DNA from: GWE2-42-39 sp034003625 | GTDB taxonomy: Bacteria; Bacteroidota; Bacteroidia; Bacteroidales; Prolixibacteraceae | Assembly (NCBI GenBank): GCA_034003625.1 | Contig: JAVEYG010000021.1 | Coordinates: 23,353 to 87,352 of the forward strand | Direction of reading: 5' to 3' | DNA: 64,000 nt | Shown here: positions 26,094 through 34,746 of the stretch, piece after piece | How the letters are laid out: every line of letters starts with the position of its first letter | Numbering within the stretch: position 1 is the first letter of the stretch | Made by a program: the position numbers and the translations under genes | Notes under the pieces: model-generated | Seen by the model: only the letters and a program-made list of their open reading frames with translations | Database searches by the model: none | What the model was told of the DNA's origin: nothing

Positions 26094-28304
26094 ATGCAAA
26101 GATTTTTAATCGTATCCAATCGTTTACCGGTAAGTATTGAAATTGATAATGCAAAAATAAATATAAAAGCCAGTGTGGGCGGTTTGGCAACCGGTTTGCG
26201 GCCTATTCACGAAAAACACGATAGTCGTTGGATTGGTTGGCCGGGAATCAATCCGGAAGATTATCCGGAGGAGGTTCAGGTGAAAATAAACCAGGAACTG
26301 GAGAAAAATAATTATATCCCCGTCAATATTGATTCGGAGGTGTTCGACGATTTTTATTTCGGTTTCAGCAATAAAACAATCTGGCCCATCTTCCACTATT
26401 TTATGCAATACACCGAATACCACGAACAGCATTGGGAGGCTTACAAAAGAGTGAACGAACAATTTGCAGAAGTAATTTCGCAACATATCCGCGAAGACGA
26501 TATCTTGTGGATACACGATTACCAGTTGTTGTTGCTCCCCCGGCTTATCCGCAAGCGTTTCCCGAAACTGACCATCGGCTTTTTTCTGCATATCCCGTTT
26601 CCCTCATACGAAGTTTTCCGTTTATTGCCCTGGCGGCGCGAAATAATCGAAGGTATGTTGGGGGCCGATTTGCTGGGTTTTCACACCTACGATTATCAAC
26701 GCCACTTCAATAGTTGTGTGCGGCGCATTCTCGGGTACGAAACATCGTTCAACCAGATTAAGCTGAACAAGCGCAATGTGGTAACCGATAATTTTCCGCT
26801 GGGCATCGATTTTGAATGGTTCCAGCAACAGGCAAAGGGCAACCTGTCCAAATCTGGAAAAGACAAAACGGAAATACAAAAAGAAATCGACAAATATTTC
26901 CTGATGGCGCCCGAACGAAAACTGATTGTTTCGATCGACCGGCTTGATTACACCAAAGGAATTGCCAACCGGCTTGAAGCCTTTGAACATTTTCTGGATT
27001 CGTATCCCGAATACATCGGGAAAGTGACACTGGTGATGGTGGCCACGCCAACCCGCGACAGCGTTGAGTATTATCAATTGCTGAAAAAAGAAGTGGACGA
27101 ACTGGTGGGCAAAATCAACGGGAAATATGCTTCGATAAACTGGACTCCCATCTGGTATTTCTATCGTTCGTTGCCAATCGAATCGGTTATCGAACTGTAT
27201 GCAGCCAGCGAGGTGGCATTGATCACCCCGGTACGCGACGGCATGAACTTAGTGGCAAAAGAATATATTGCATCGAAAACCGACCAAAAAGGGGTGCTTA
27301 TTTTGAGCGAGATGGCCGGGGCTGCAAAGGAAATGAACGAAGCGCTGATCATCAATCCCAACAACAAACGGGAATTGTCGGAAGCCATAAAAATTGCATT
27401 GGAAATGCCTGAAGAAGAACAGGTGCAACGAAACCAGCTTTTACAGAACCGGTTAAAAAGATACAACGTGCATAAATGGGCCAACGATTTTATCAGCGGA
27501 CTGGAAGCGGCCCGCAACAACCGCAAGGTGTCGTTTGGCATCGACTTTTCCGAAGAGGTGCGTGAAAATATTTTTTCAACTTACCGAAAAAGCGAAAAAG
27601 CGCTTTTCTTTCTCGATTACGATGGCACATTAACCGGCTTTAAAGACGATCCGGAGAAAGCAATGCCCGACCAGCAATTATACGATTTGCTGGATCAGAT
27701 TGCTAACCGCGAAAACTCGGAACTGGTCATTATCAGCGGACGCGACCGCGATGCTTTCGACCGCTGGTTCAGCAATAAAAAGTTTCACCTGATTACGGAA
27801 CATGGCGTTTGGTTGAAAAAAGTATCCGGAGAATGGGAGTTCTTAATCCAGTTAAACAACGACTGGAAAGAGAAAATCGTTCACACACTTGAATATTACG
27901 TAGACCGTACGCCGGGCAGCTTTATTGAAGAGAAAAATTACTCGCTGGTATGGCATTACCGCAAAACCGATCCCGAGTTGGGACAGATGCGTGCGATTGA
28001 GCTGAAGGACGAACTATCGAGCTTAACCTCCAACAACAACCTGGAAATAATGGAGGGAAATAAGGTGATTGAGATAAAAACCAGGGGAGTTAACAAAGGG
28101 CAGGCCGCCCTGCAATTTATGATGGGCAGGAATTACGATTTCCTGATGGCCATTGGCGACGATTGGACCGACGAATACCTGTTTGAGATTCTTCCTTCAG
28201 AAACGATTTCAATAAAAGTAGGAATGGGCAAAACTAAGGCACGCTACCACCTGGCCGATTATCAGGAGGTGCGGAGCTTCCTGGCACAACTGGCAGAACA
28301 ATAA
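26094..28304 (+). CDS. Fused trehalose-6-phosphate synthase / trehalose-6-phosphate phosphatase
   Basis: Makes trehalose from UDP-glucose and glucose 6-phosphate in two steps within one polypeptide. About 736 residues: GT20 synthase half with IVSNRLPVSIEI, GLATGLRP, ILWIHDYQLLLLP, SIDRLDYTKGIANRLEA and the RDGMNLVAKEYIA donor site; then a HAD phosphatase half with the nucleophile motif FLDYDGTLTGF (near residue 508), the ELVIISGRDRD segment and GDDWTDEYLFE. I chose the ATG at 26094 (MQRFLIVSNRLPV); a TTG at 26070 is in frame but adds eight residues not seen in the family. Transcribed away from the GH15 gene. Confidence 0.94.
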   Translation: MQRFLIVSNRLPVSIEIDNAKINIKASVGGLATGLRPIHEKHDSRWIGWPGINPEDYPEEVQVKINQELEKNNYIPVNIDSEVFDDFYFGFSNKTIWPIFHYFMQYTEYHEQHWEAYKRVNEQFAEVISQHIREDDILWIHDYQLLLLPRLIRKRFPKLTIGFFLHIPFPSYEVFRLLPWRREIIEGMLGADLLGFHTYDYQRHFNSCVRRILGYETSFNQIKLNKRNVVTDNFPLGIDFEWFQQQAKGNLSKSGKDKTEIQKEIDKYFLMAPERKLIVSIDRLDYTKGIANRLEAFEHFLDSYPEYIGKVTLVMVATPTRDSVEYYQLLKKEVDELVGKINGKYASINWTPIWYFYRSLPIESVIELYAASEVALITPVRDGMNLVAKEYIASKTDQKGVLILSEMAGAAKEMNEALIINPNNKRELSEAIKIALEMPEEEQVQRNQLLQNRLKRYNVHKWANDFISGLEAARNNRKVSFGIDFSEEVRENIFSTYRKSEKALFFLDYDGTLTGFKDDPEKAMPDQQLYDLLDQIANRENSELVIISGRDRDAFDRWFSNKKFHLITEHGVWLKKVSGEWEFLIQLNNDWKEKIVHTLEYYVDRTPGSFIEEKNYSLVWHYRKTDPELGQMRAIELKDELSSLTSNNNLEIMEGNKVIEIKTRGVNKGQAALQFMMGRNYDFLMAIGDDWTDEYLFEILPSETISIKVGMGKTKARYHLADYQEVRSFLAQLAEQ

Positions 28305-28316
28305 CAGCGTTGTTGC

Positions 28317-29078
28317 TCATTCATACCAGTCGCCCGGCTCCGAGCCGGCCAGTTCAAACAGATAATGTCCGATTTTCTGACATGCAAGCTCATAGAAACG
28401 TTTTCCTTTTTCGGCAGTTGCGTTGACCGGGTTGCCAATGCCTGTGTCGGCAGTAACCATGCTCCATCGGCGTTCGGCCCAGGCCCAACCTTCCTGTATG
28501 CCCTTAAACCGAAATTTTTTGGCCGCCCCATCGCCTGCTTCGCTTAGCGGAAATACCAGTTTCGGATTCAAGTGCAGCATCAGGCTGGTTTCCACCTCGC
28601 CGGCATGTTCGCCCAAATCGTCAAAAATGTCTTTCTGCTCTTTTATTCTGTACCAGTCGATTTCGGAAAGAAACATTTTGGAGTATTTCAGCCCCAATTC
28701 TCTCAACATTTGCCGAAAATCGTTTCCCCCGTGACTATTCAGAATGACAAACTTAGATATGCCCTGACGGTTGAGGGTTTCAATAACATTGTCCAATATT
28801 GCAAACTGCGTACTGGGATTGAGGTTGATATCTAACCGGATATCGTGCTGGCCGGTATTCACCCCAAACGGGATAACGGGCAACACAATTACTTTCGCCC
28901 CTTTTTCCCAGGCAATCTTTGCAGCTCCTGCGGCAACTGCTTCTGCTTCAATATTGTCAGTTGCATATGGCAAGTGATAATTGTGCGCTTCGGTGGCCCC
29001 CCAGGGCAAAACAGCTAATTGATAATTGGTGTCTTTTACTGTTTTCCAAGTGGTTTCGGCTAAAATGTAAGGTCTCAT
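28317..29078 (-). CDS. Creatininase-family amidohydrolase
   Basis: 253-residue metal-dependent hydrolase of the creatininase/MftE fold. Metal ligands are visible: E30 and H32 in WGATEAHNYHLPYATDN with D41, then NSHGGND (about residue 114-118) and the glutamate of HAGEVETSLML. Members act on cyclic amides or on peptides, and the true substrate of this one is unknown. It follows the Gfo/Idh/MocA gene on the same strand, with an inverted repeat in the 100-base gap, and ends 12 bases from the convergent trehalose gene. Confidence 0.88.
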   Translation of the reverse strand: MRPYILAETTWKTVKDTNYQLAVLPWGATEAHNYHLPYATDNIEAEAVAAGAAKIAWEKGAKVIVLPVIPFGVNTGQHDIRLDINLNPSTQFAILDNVIETLNRQGISKFVILNSHGGNDFRQMLRELGLKYSKMFLSEIDWYRIKEQKDIFDDLGEHAGEVETSLMLHLNPKLVFPLSEAGDGAAKKFRFKGIQEGWAWAERRWSMVTADTGIGNPVNATAEKGKRFYELACQKIGHYLFELAGSEPGDWYE

Positions 29079-29111
29079 GTTTGGTTGATTAGAAAAGTTA
29101 ATTTTCGATAC

Positions 29112-29176
29112 CTGATGCCGGATACTTGATTCTCAGTAGGCTTTTTTGATATCGTGTATGCGGTATCCGGCACCAG
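29112..29176. repeat. Inverted repeat between oxidoreductase and creatininase genes
   Basis: CTGATGCCGGATAC (29112-29125) and GTATCCGGCACCAG (29163-29176) are complementary at 13 of 14 positions with a 37-base spacer. It could be a folding element in the transcript or a dispersed repeat remnant. It overlaps nothing but the intergenic space. Confidence 0.5.
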
Positions 29177-29179
29177 TTT

Positions 29180-30496
29180 TTATACTTTTGGCAACTCCCA
29201 CGGAGCGCGATAATTTGCTTTCAGATACGAATTCGCTTCGGCATCGTTTATAAATTCCTGTTTGTTGCCATCCCAGTTCAGTTTGCGCCCCAACCGGTAC
29301 GAAATATTTCCAAAGTGGGCAAAACGGGCAATGTGGGCGCCAATCTCGATGTCGCAATTCGGCTTATTGCGGGTTTTTACGCAATCAAGGAAATTCGCCA
29401 CGTGTAAATCAAGTCCTTTCCCGGTCGATGGCTGCAACGGCATTCCTTCAAATCCGTCTTTCTTGCCGGTGCTTTTGGTTTCCGGGATCACTTCCCATCC
29501 ACCGCGGTCGACCACCAATGTCCCATATTCCCCGAAGAAAGCAACACCGTGTCCACGGTTTTTAAATTGGGCGCCATAAATGCCGATGGTGTGATCCCAC
29601 AATAGTCCAAAGTTGCCAAAATCATAAATGGCCATCATGGTATCGGGCGTTTCCATGTCGTCGGTCGGGAATGCGTATTTGCCGCCCGATGACATGATTG
29701 ATTTCGGAACATATTCGTTCATCCCGTACAAAGCATAATCGAGCAAATGCACTCCCCAGTCGCACATGACGCCACCGGCATAGTCCCAATACCAACGGAA
29801 TGAGGCATGGAAGCGGTTTTGGTTGTACGGACGGGCAGGGGCTGGTCCCAACCACATGTCGTAGTCAACGCCTTCGGGGGCTGGTTCATCTGAAACAACC
29901 GGGATAGACGTTTTCCAGCCTACAAACGACCAGGCGCGTACCGAGCGGATGCGGCCAATGTTTCCGGCATGCAGGTAATCAACGGCAGCTTTCCAGTGCG
30001 GGTCGCTGCGTTGCCACTGTCCAACCTGAACCACCGATTTGTAACGTTTCACCGCTTTCACCATCAGGTTGGTTTCTTCTATTGAATTGGCCAGCGGTTT
30101 TTCGGTATACACATCTTTTCCGGCCTCGCAGGCATAAATGGTGGGGATGCAATGCCAGTGGTCGGGCGTTCCGTTGATAATTACGTCGATATCTTTTCGT
30201 TCCAATAATTTCCGAAAATCTTTGTACTGGTCGGGTTTTTTGCCCTGAATTTTTTCAGCATCGGACACCCGCCGGTCGATTACCCGTTGGTCTACGTCGC
30301 ATATCGCAGCGCATTCCACATTCTTCTGACGGAGAAAAGCCTCCATATTGGTCCATCCCTGGCCGCGTGCGCCAATCAGTCCCACGGTAATTTTTTCATT
30401 GGGCGAACAGCCTGCATTTAAAATGGTGGGCATGGCCGCAACACCGGCTGCAACGATTGCCGAATTTTTCAAAAAATCTCGTCGGTTATTTTTCAT
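29180..30496 (-). CDS. Gfo/Idh/MocA-family oxidoreductase with Tat signal
   Basis: 438-residue NAD(P)-dependent sugar or sugar-derivative oxidoreductase or glycosidase-like enzyme. It begins with a twin-arginine signal (MKNNRRDFLKNSAIVAAGVA), followed by the nucleotide-binding GLIGARGQGW (about 39-48), the conserved EKPLANSIEETNLM motif and a C-terminal alpha/beta domain with DWGVHLLDYALYG. The Tat signal means it is folded with its cofactor and exported to the periplasm. Such Tat-exported members are common in Bacteroidota; substrates are seldom known, some act as NAD-dependent glycosidases. Confidence 0.92.
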   Translation of the reverse strand: MKNNRRDFLKNSAIVAAGVAAMPTILNAGCSPNEKITVGLIGARGQGWTNMEAFLRQKNVECAAICDVDQRVIDRRVSDAEKIQGKKPDQYKDFRKLLERKDIDVIINGTPDHWHCIPTIYACEAGKDVYTEKPLANSIEETNLMVKAVKRYKSVVQVGQWQRSDPHWKAAVDYLHAGNIGRIRSVRAWSFVGWKTSIPVVSDEPAPEGVDYDMWLGPAPARPYNQNRFHASFRWYWDYAGGVMCDWGVHLLDYALYGMNEYVPKSIMSSGGKYAFPTDDMETPDTMMAIYDFGNFGLLWDHTIGIYGAQFKNRGHGVAFFGEYGTLVVDRGGWEVIPETKSTGKKDGFEGMPLQPSTGKGLDLHVANFLDCVKTRNKPNCDIEIGAHIARFAHFGNISYRLGRKLNWDGNKQEFINDAEANSYLKANYRAPWELPKV

Positions 30497-30538
30497 GGTT
30501 GTCTATTGATTAGGTTTATTGTCAATCATCAAAACGTC

Positions 30539-30546
30539 CAAAGATA
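30539..30546 (-). promoter_or_regulatory. -7 element upstream of the Gfo/Idh/MocA gene
   Basis: Minus-strand TATCTTTG fits TAnnTTTG exactly, about 43 bases before the start codon. No convincing -33 TTTG at the usual spacing. Confidence 0.4.
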
Positions 30547-30685
30547 ACAAGAATGCAATAAAACGGGGCAGCGCTTTATATTGTTTTTGTGCAACATTTT
30601 CCCTGACATCGGGGGGAGATACAGACCGGGCTACCACTTAGAAAGAAACCGCAACTAAATCAATTGTCCGACAGTTGTGCGAAGT

Positions 30686-30703
30686 ATTGACCAATCGGTC
30701 AAT
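30686..30703. promoter_or_regulatory. Candidate TetR operator 1
   Basis: Palindrome ATTGACCAATCGGTCAAT: 7-base arms ATTGACC/GGTCAAT around 4 bases. Lies upstream of the -33 region of the TetR gene. Confidence 0.6.
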
Positions 30704-30729
30704 AATAACAATTTCTTAACATTGCAAGA

Positions 30730-30761
30730 TTGAAAATAAGTATCGGGAATTTATAACTTTG
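30730..30761 (+). promoter_or_regulatory. Promoter of the TetR-led operon
   Basis: TTG (30730-30732), 21-base spacer, TAACTTTG (30754-30761), 35 bases before the TetR start. The -7 box is overlapped by operator 2, so repressor binding would block polymerase. Confidence 0.65.
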
Positions 30762-30779
30762 ACCGACCGTTCAGTCAAA
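30758..30779. promoter_or_regulatory. Candidate TetR operator 2
   Basis: Imperfect palindrome with outer arms TTTGAC/GTCAAA (TTTGACcgaccgttcaGTCA plus AA) and the same GACC/GGTC-like core as operator 1. It overlaps the -7 element and the transcription start region. Confidence 0.6.
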
Positions 30780-30796
30780 AAATAACAATCAAAACA

Positions 30797-31417
30797 ATGT
30801 GCCCAAGGTCATCCAAACAATTTGAAGAAATTCGCCAGGAAAAGAAACAATTAATCATGGACGTGGCGCTGGAACTTTTTGCAGAAAACGGGTTTCACGC
30901 CACGTCCATCAGCCAGATTGCCAAAAAAGCAAAAATTTCAAAAGGGCTTGTTTATAATTATTTTGAAAGCAAAAACGACATTCTGGAAGAAATTACCCGT
31001 TGGGCTTTCGATAATATCTATTTACAATTAGACCCGAATAAAGACGGAATACTCACAAGAGAAGAATTTGTGGATTTTATCAGGGCCACCCTGAAATCGG
31101 TGGATGAAAACCGGCAATTCTGGAAACTCTATTTTGCCTTGGTTTTTCAGCCTCAGATTTTAGAATCGTACTCACAAAAATACACGGACAAGGGATTGGA
31201 AATAGTTAAAATGCTGCACGGATTCATTGTGTCGCAAGGCAGCGTATCGCCTGAAAAAGACCTGATAGCCATTTCCTTCCTCCTGAAAGGGGCCACGCTG
31301 ATCGTTCTGACTTCCCACCAATTTTTTCTGACCGACGACATTGTGGGCGACACGGTCAATGCCTGTTTCCGTTTAATTAACAACAATAAAAATACCGGAT
31401 GTCATGAAAAAAAGTAA
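30797..31417 (+). CDS. TetR/AcrR-family repressor of the downstream export operon
   Basis: 206-residue repressor with the N-terminal helix-turn-helix of the family (about 12-58: QLIMDVALELFAENGFHATS then SKGLVYNYFESKNDIL) and an all-helical C-terminal ligand and dimer domain. It is the first gene of the plus-strand run to 37.3 kb and overlaps the LolA-like gene by 14 bases, so it is cotranscribed. Two GACC-N-GGTC type palindromes sit in its promoter; autoregulation is very likely. The inducing ligand is unknown, plausibly a lipid or hydrophobic compound handled by the operon (inference). Confidence 0.9.
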   Translation: MCPRSSKQFEEIRQEKKQLIMDVALELFAENGFHATSISQIAKKAKISKGLVYNYFESKNDILEEITRWAFDNIYLQLDPNKDGILTREEFVDFIRATLKSVDENRQFWKLYFALVFQPQILESYSQKYTDKGLEIVKMLHGFIVSQGSVSPEKDLIAISFLLKGATLIVLTSHQFFLTDDIVGDTVNACFRLINNNKNTGCHEKK

Positions 31418-32153
31418 ACTGGTTATCTTGCTGTTTCTTGCCGCGTTCCATGTTTCTGCTCAGGAAATTGATATAAAGCAATTAGTTCGCGAAGCCGACG
31501 AAAAAGCAAGGGGAAATTCGAGTGTCGGCACTTTTTCGATGACCATTGAACGCCCCGGGTGGTCGCGCACGATCAGCATGAAGAACTGGTCGCTGGGCAC
31601 AGAGTATTCGCTGATTTACGTTACTGCCCCGGCCAAAGAAAAAGGCCAGGTTTTTCTGAAGCGGCAAAACGAAATGTGGAACTGGATCCCCAGCATCGAG
31701 CGCATGGTAAAAATCCCGCCGTCGATGATGATGCAATCGTGGATGGGTTCCGATTTCACCAACGACGACCTGGTGCGCGAATCATCGCTTGTCCGAGATT
31801 ATACACATAAGTTGCTTGGCGAAGAAAAAATTCAGGCTTACGATTGTTATAAAATTGAGATGATTCCCACCGAAAATGCTCCCGTGGTATGGGGAAAAGT
31901 AATCATGTGGGTCAGCAAAAAAGACAAGCTCTGGCTGAAGGCCGAATATTACGATGAAGATGGTTTTCTCGTAAGCCACGAGATTTTTTCCGATATAAAA
32001 AAGATGGACGACCGCATCATCCCTTGTCGGATGGAAATGATCCCTGCTGAAAAAGAAGGGCATAAAACCATCATGGTTTTCGAAACAATTGATTTTGAAG
32101 TACCTTTAAAAGAAGATTTTTTTTCGATCCAGAATATGAAAAAGGTGAAATAA
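31404..32153 (+). CDS. Outer-membrane lipoprotein-sorting protein, LolA-like fold
   Basis: 249-residue periplasmic protein with a signal peptide (1-19, ending HVSAQ) and the beta-sheet cup of the LolA-like superfamily: GTFSMTIERPGWSRTISMK, EKGQVFLKRQNEMWNWIPS, MMQSWMGSDFTNDDLVRES, and the C-terminal DFEVPLKEDFFSIQNMKK. The MGSDFTNDDLVRES motif is typical of the lipoprotein-sorting family that accompanies RND or ABC exporters. It is flanked by its repressor and two ABC permeases, so it may carry a hydrophobic substrate from the inner membrane through the periplasm. Specific cargo unknown. Confidence 0.88.
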   Translation: MKKSKLVILLFLAAFHVSAQEIDIKQLVREADEKARGNSSVGTFSMTIERPGWSRTISMKNWSLGTEYSLIYVTAPAKEKGQVFLKRQNEMWNWIPSIERMVKIPPSMMMQSWMGSDFTNDDLVRESSLVRDYTHKLLGEEKIQAYDCYKIEMIPTENAPVVWGKVIMWVSKKDKLWLKAEYYDEDGFLVSHEIFSDIKKMDDRIIPCRMEMIPAEKEGHKTIMVFETIDFEVPLKEDFFSIQNMKKVK

Positions 32154-32164
32154 AAATACCGGAT

Positions 32165-33436
32165 ATGAAGCAAGAAAACAACCGTCGCTTTTTTTTCTTT
32201 CCTCCCGGAGAGGGGCTGAGGGAGGCCTCCAAACTGGCATGGCGAAACCTCTGGCGAAACAAACGCCGAACATTGATTACTGTTTCTTCCATATTTTTCG
32301 GTGTCTTGCTGTCGGCTTATATGACTTCGATGCAGGAAGGTTCGTACGAGAAAATGGTTGATATTGTGGTGAAATTCTATTCCGGGTACATTCAGGTACA
32401 CCACGAAGACTACTGGGAAAACAAAAGCATTAACAATACCTTTGAATACGATCAGGTTTTAATTGATCAAATGATGGCCAACAGGGATGTTGATTTTGTG
32501 ATTCCCCGGCTTGAATCGTTCGGGCTGGCCTCCTCCGAAGAGCTGACCAAAGGCGCTATTGTTTTCGGTATTGATCCGGTACCGGAGGACCAATTGACCG
32601 GTATTTCAGAAAAAATTACGAAGGGCGCTTATCTCGTACCGGACGACCATGGGGTCATCATTGGCGAGGGGCTTGCCGGTTACCTCAAATTACAACTGAA
32701 CGATACCCTAGTGATGATCAGCCAGGGGTTCCACGGGGTAAGCGCTGCCGGTAAATTCCCGGTACGCGGGATTATCAAACATGTGTCGCCAGAACTGAAT
32801 AAAACGATTGTGTACATGGCATTGCCCCGCTGCCAGGAGTTTTTCAGCGCCGAAAACCGGCTCACCTCATTAGTGGTGAACGTGAAAGACAATGATGTCA
32901 TGCGGCGGACCCTGCGAAACCTGAAAAACAACATTCAATCGCCCTACTCCGTAATGAGTTGGGAAGAAATGCAACCCGAAGTGGTCCAGCAAATCGAAAG
33001 CGACCGGGCCAGCGGGGTGATTATGAAAGCCATCCTTTACTTAGTGATTGCTTTTGGCGTACTGGGAACCATTATGATGATGATTGCCGAACGTAAACGC
33101 GAATTCGGGGTAATGGTTTCCGTCGGGATGAGAAAAGGGAAACTGGCCGCAATTCTTTTATTGGAAACCATACTCATCGGCCTCATGGGAATTGTTTCCG
33201 GCGTACTTGTTGCCCTACCGCTAATCTGGTTACAGAAGTCAAATCCGATCCCATTCACCGGACAGGCCGCACAAATGATGGAAGAATTCGGATTCGAGCC
33301 GTATATGTTCTTTTCGTCAACCCCGGAAGTATTCTACCATCAGGCAATCAGCGTATTTGTCCTGACCATGGTGATTGCGGTTTACCCTGTTGTTGCCGCC
33401 TTTCGTTTAAAAGAAATTAAAGCATTGCACTCCTAA
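32165..33436 (+). CDS. FtsX-type ABC transporter permease (LolC/E or MacB-like), first subunit
   Basis: 423-residue inner-membrane permease with four transmembrane helices: one near the N-terminus (about 44-65), a large periplasmic domain (70-285), and three C-terminal helices of the FtsX domain (LYLVIAFGVLGTIMMMIAE near 290, then MRKGKLAAILLLETILIGL). Eleven bases after the LolA-like gene and eleven before the second permease. The first codons (residues about 8-22, FFFFPPGEGLREA) coincide with a GC-rich dispersed repeat, so the cytoplasmic N-terminus is probably a late addition; no other start codon would keep the first helix with WRNLWRNKRR. Confidence 0.92.
   Translation: MKQENNRRFFFFPPGEGLREASKLAWRNLWRNKRRTLITVSSIFFGVLLSAYMTSMQEGSYEKMVDIVVKFYSGYIQVHHEDYWENKSINNTFEYDQVLIDQMMANRDVDFVIPRLESFGLASSEELTKGAIVFGIDPVPEDQLTGISEKITKGAYLVPDDHGVIIGEGLAGYLKLQLNDTLVMISQGFHGVSAAGKFPVRGIIKHVSPELNKTIVYMALPRCQEFFSAENRLTSLVVNVKDNDVMRRTLRNLKNNIQSPYSVMSWEEMQPEVVQQIESDRASGVIMKAILYLVIAFGVLGTIMMMIAERKREFGVMVSVGMRKGKLAAILLLETILIGLMGIVSGVLVALPLIWLQKSNPIPFTGQAAQMMEEFGFEPYMFFSSTPEVFYHQAISVFVLTMVIAVYPVVAAFRLKEIKALHS
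32190..32227. repeat. GC-rich dispersed repeat inside the 5' end of a permease gene
   Basis: T-rich run followed by tcctcccggagaggggctga and gggaggcc, resembling the GC-rich hairpin repeat at 2481-2524 (cctcccc/ggggagg). It is translated in frame as FFFFPPGEGLREA in the permease. Confidence 0.5.
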
Positions 33437-33447
33437 AACCGAAAACG

Positions 33448-34665
33448 ATGATTGCATCAGTAGCCTGGAGAAATATTTGGCGAAACCCGGTACGTTCGGG
33501 AGTTATCATAGCCGCTATTGCCATCGGTATGTTTGCCGGCGTATTTACCACCACTTTCGTGAAAGGATGGATGGACCAGCGCCTCGAAGCAGGCGTGGAA
33601 ACCGAAGTGTCGCACATCCAGATACACGACCCGAAATTCACGGAAAACTACGAACTGAAAAAATACATTCCCGACGGGGTACAACTTTCTGAAGAGATTT
33701 TACAGGATGAAGCCGTCAACGGGACCAGCCCTCGCATTGTGGTCCAGTCGATGATCGCATCGTCGGAAACCGGGACAGGAGTACGCATCATGGGCATTGA
33801 CCCGGAAAAGGAAAAAACCGTTACCAATTTGTATACGAAAGTGATGGAAGGCGACTATTTTGAAAGTGTCAGCCGCAACCCGGTGCTCATCGGGAAAAAG
33901 TTAGCAAAAAAACTAAAGGTAAAACTGCATTCCAAATTGGTAATCACTCTCCAGGATGCAGAAGGGCATATCGTCGGTGGCGCTTTCCGGGTATGCGGTA
34001 TTTACAATGCCTCGAACGGGATGTTCGAAGAAATGAACGTTTTCGTCCGTAACACCGACCTGGCCCGGCTGGCTGCGCTCGACCAAACTGTGGCCCACGA
34101 AATTGTTGTCCATCTGAAAGAACCGCAGAAACTCGAAATGCACACCAGCACGTTACTAACAAAATATTCCGGATTAGACGTTCAAAATTGGAAACAATTA
34201 ACCCCTGAACTTGGATACATCAATGAGATCGGCAATATGTATACTTATATGTTTGTAGTAATTATTTTGCTGGCGCTGGGCTTTGGCATTGTAAACACCA
34301 TGCTGATGGTTGTGCTCGAACGGGTGAAGGAACTCGGTATGCTGATGGCCGTGGGAATGAGTAAGGCAAGGGTATTTTGGATGCTCATGTTGGAAACGGT
34401 TTTGCTCACCCTGACGGGCGGCGCCGCCGGCATCCTGCTCGGATTGGGGGTCACGTATGCTACCATGAAAAATGGCATCGATTTGTCGATGTATGCCACC
34501 GGAATGGAAGACTGGGGTTACACCACCCACATTTTTCCGACTGTGGAAACGGAGATGGTGGCTGTGATCAGCATCCTGGTTATAGTGACCGGCATCCTGG
34601 CTTCCATCTACCCTGCCAGAAAGGCATTGAAATACAATCCGGCAGAAGCAATACGGACTGAATAG
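33448..34665 (+). CDS. FtsX-type ABC transporter permease, second subunit
   Basis: 405-residue inner-membrane permease homologous in plan to the preceding one: N-terminal helix (SVAWRNIWRNPVRSGVIIAA then IAIGMFAGVFTT), periplasmic domain (about 40-270) and three C-terminal FtsX helices (MYTYMFVVIILLALGFGIVN, then VGMSKARVFWMLMLETVLLT and ISILVIVTGILASIYPARKA). Two unlike permeases plus one ATPase is the LolCDE arrangement. Separated from the ATPase gene by a short tandem repeat. Confidence 0.93.
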   Translation: MIASVAWRNIWRNPVRSGVIIAAIAIGMFAGVFTTTFVKGWMDQRLEAGVETEVSHIQIHDPKFTENYELKKYIPDGVQLSEEILQDEAVNGTSPRIVVQSMIASSETGTGVRIMGIDPEKEKTVTNLYTKVMEGDYFESVSRNPVLIGKKLAKKLKVKLHSKLVITLQDAEGHIVGGAFRVCGIYNASNGMFEEMNVFVRNTDLARLAALDQTVAHEIVVHLKEPQKLEMHTSTLLTKYSGLDVQNWKQLTPELGYINEIGNMYTYMFVVIILLALGFGIVNTMLMVVLERVKELGMLMAVGMSKARVFWMLMLETVLLTLTGGAAGILLGLGVTYATMKNGIDLSMYATGMEDWGYTTHIFPTVETEMVAVISILVIVTGILASIYPARKALKYNPAEAIRTE

Positions 34666-34682
34666 GGAGGATTTGAAGATTT

Positions 34683-34730
34683 GAGAATGTGAAAATGTGA
34701 GAATGTGAAAATGTGAGAATGTGAAGATCA
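34683..34730 (+). repeat. Short tandem repeat, 8-base units GAgAATGT/GAaAATGT
   Basis: Two exact 16-base copies of gagaatgtgaaaatgt (34683-34698 and 34699-34714) followed by a partial third copy, in the gap between the second permease and the ATPase gene. No coding role seen. Confidence 0.7.
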
Positions 34731-34746
34731 TAAAATATTTTGAGTT

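Noticed and set aside
34683..34730. CRISPR array
   Set aside because: The repeats are contiguous with no spacers and no cas genes are present anywhere in the window.
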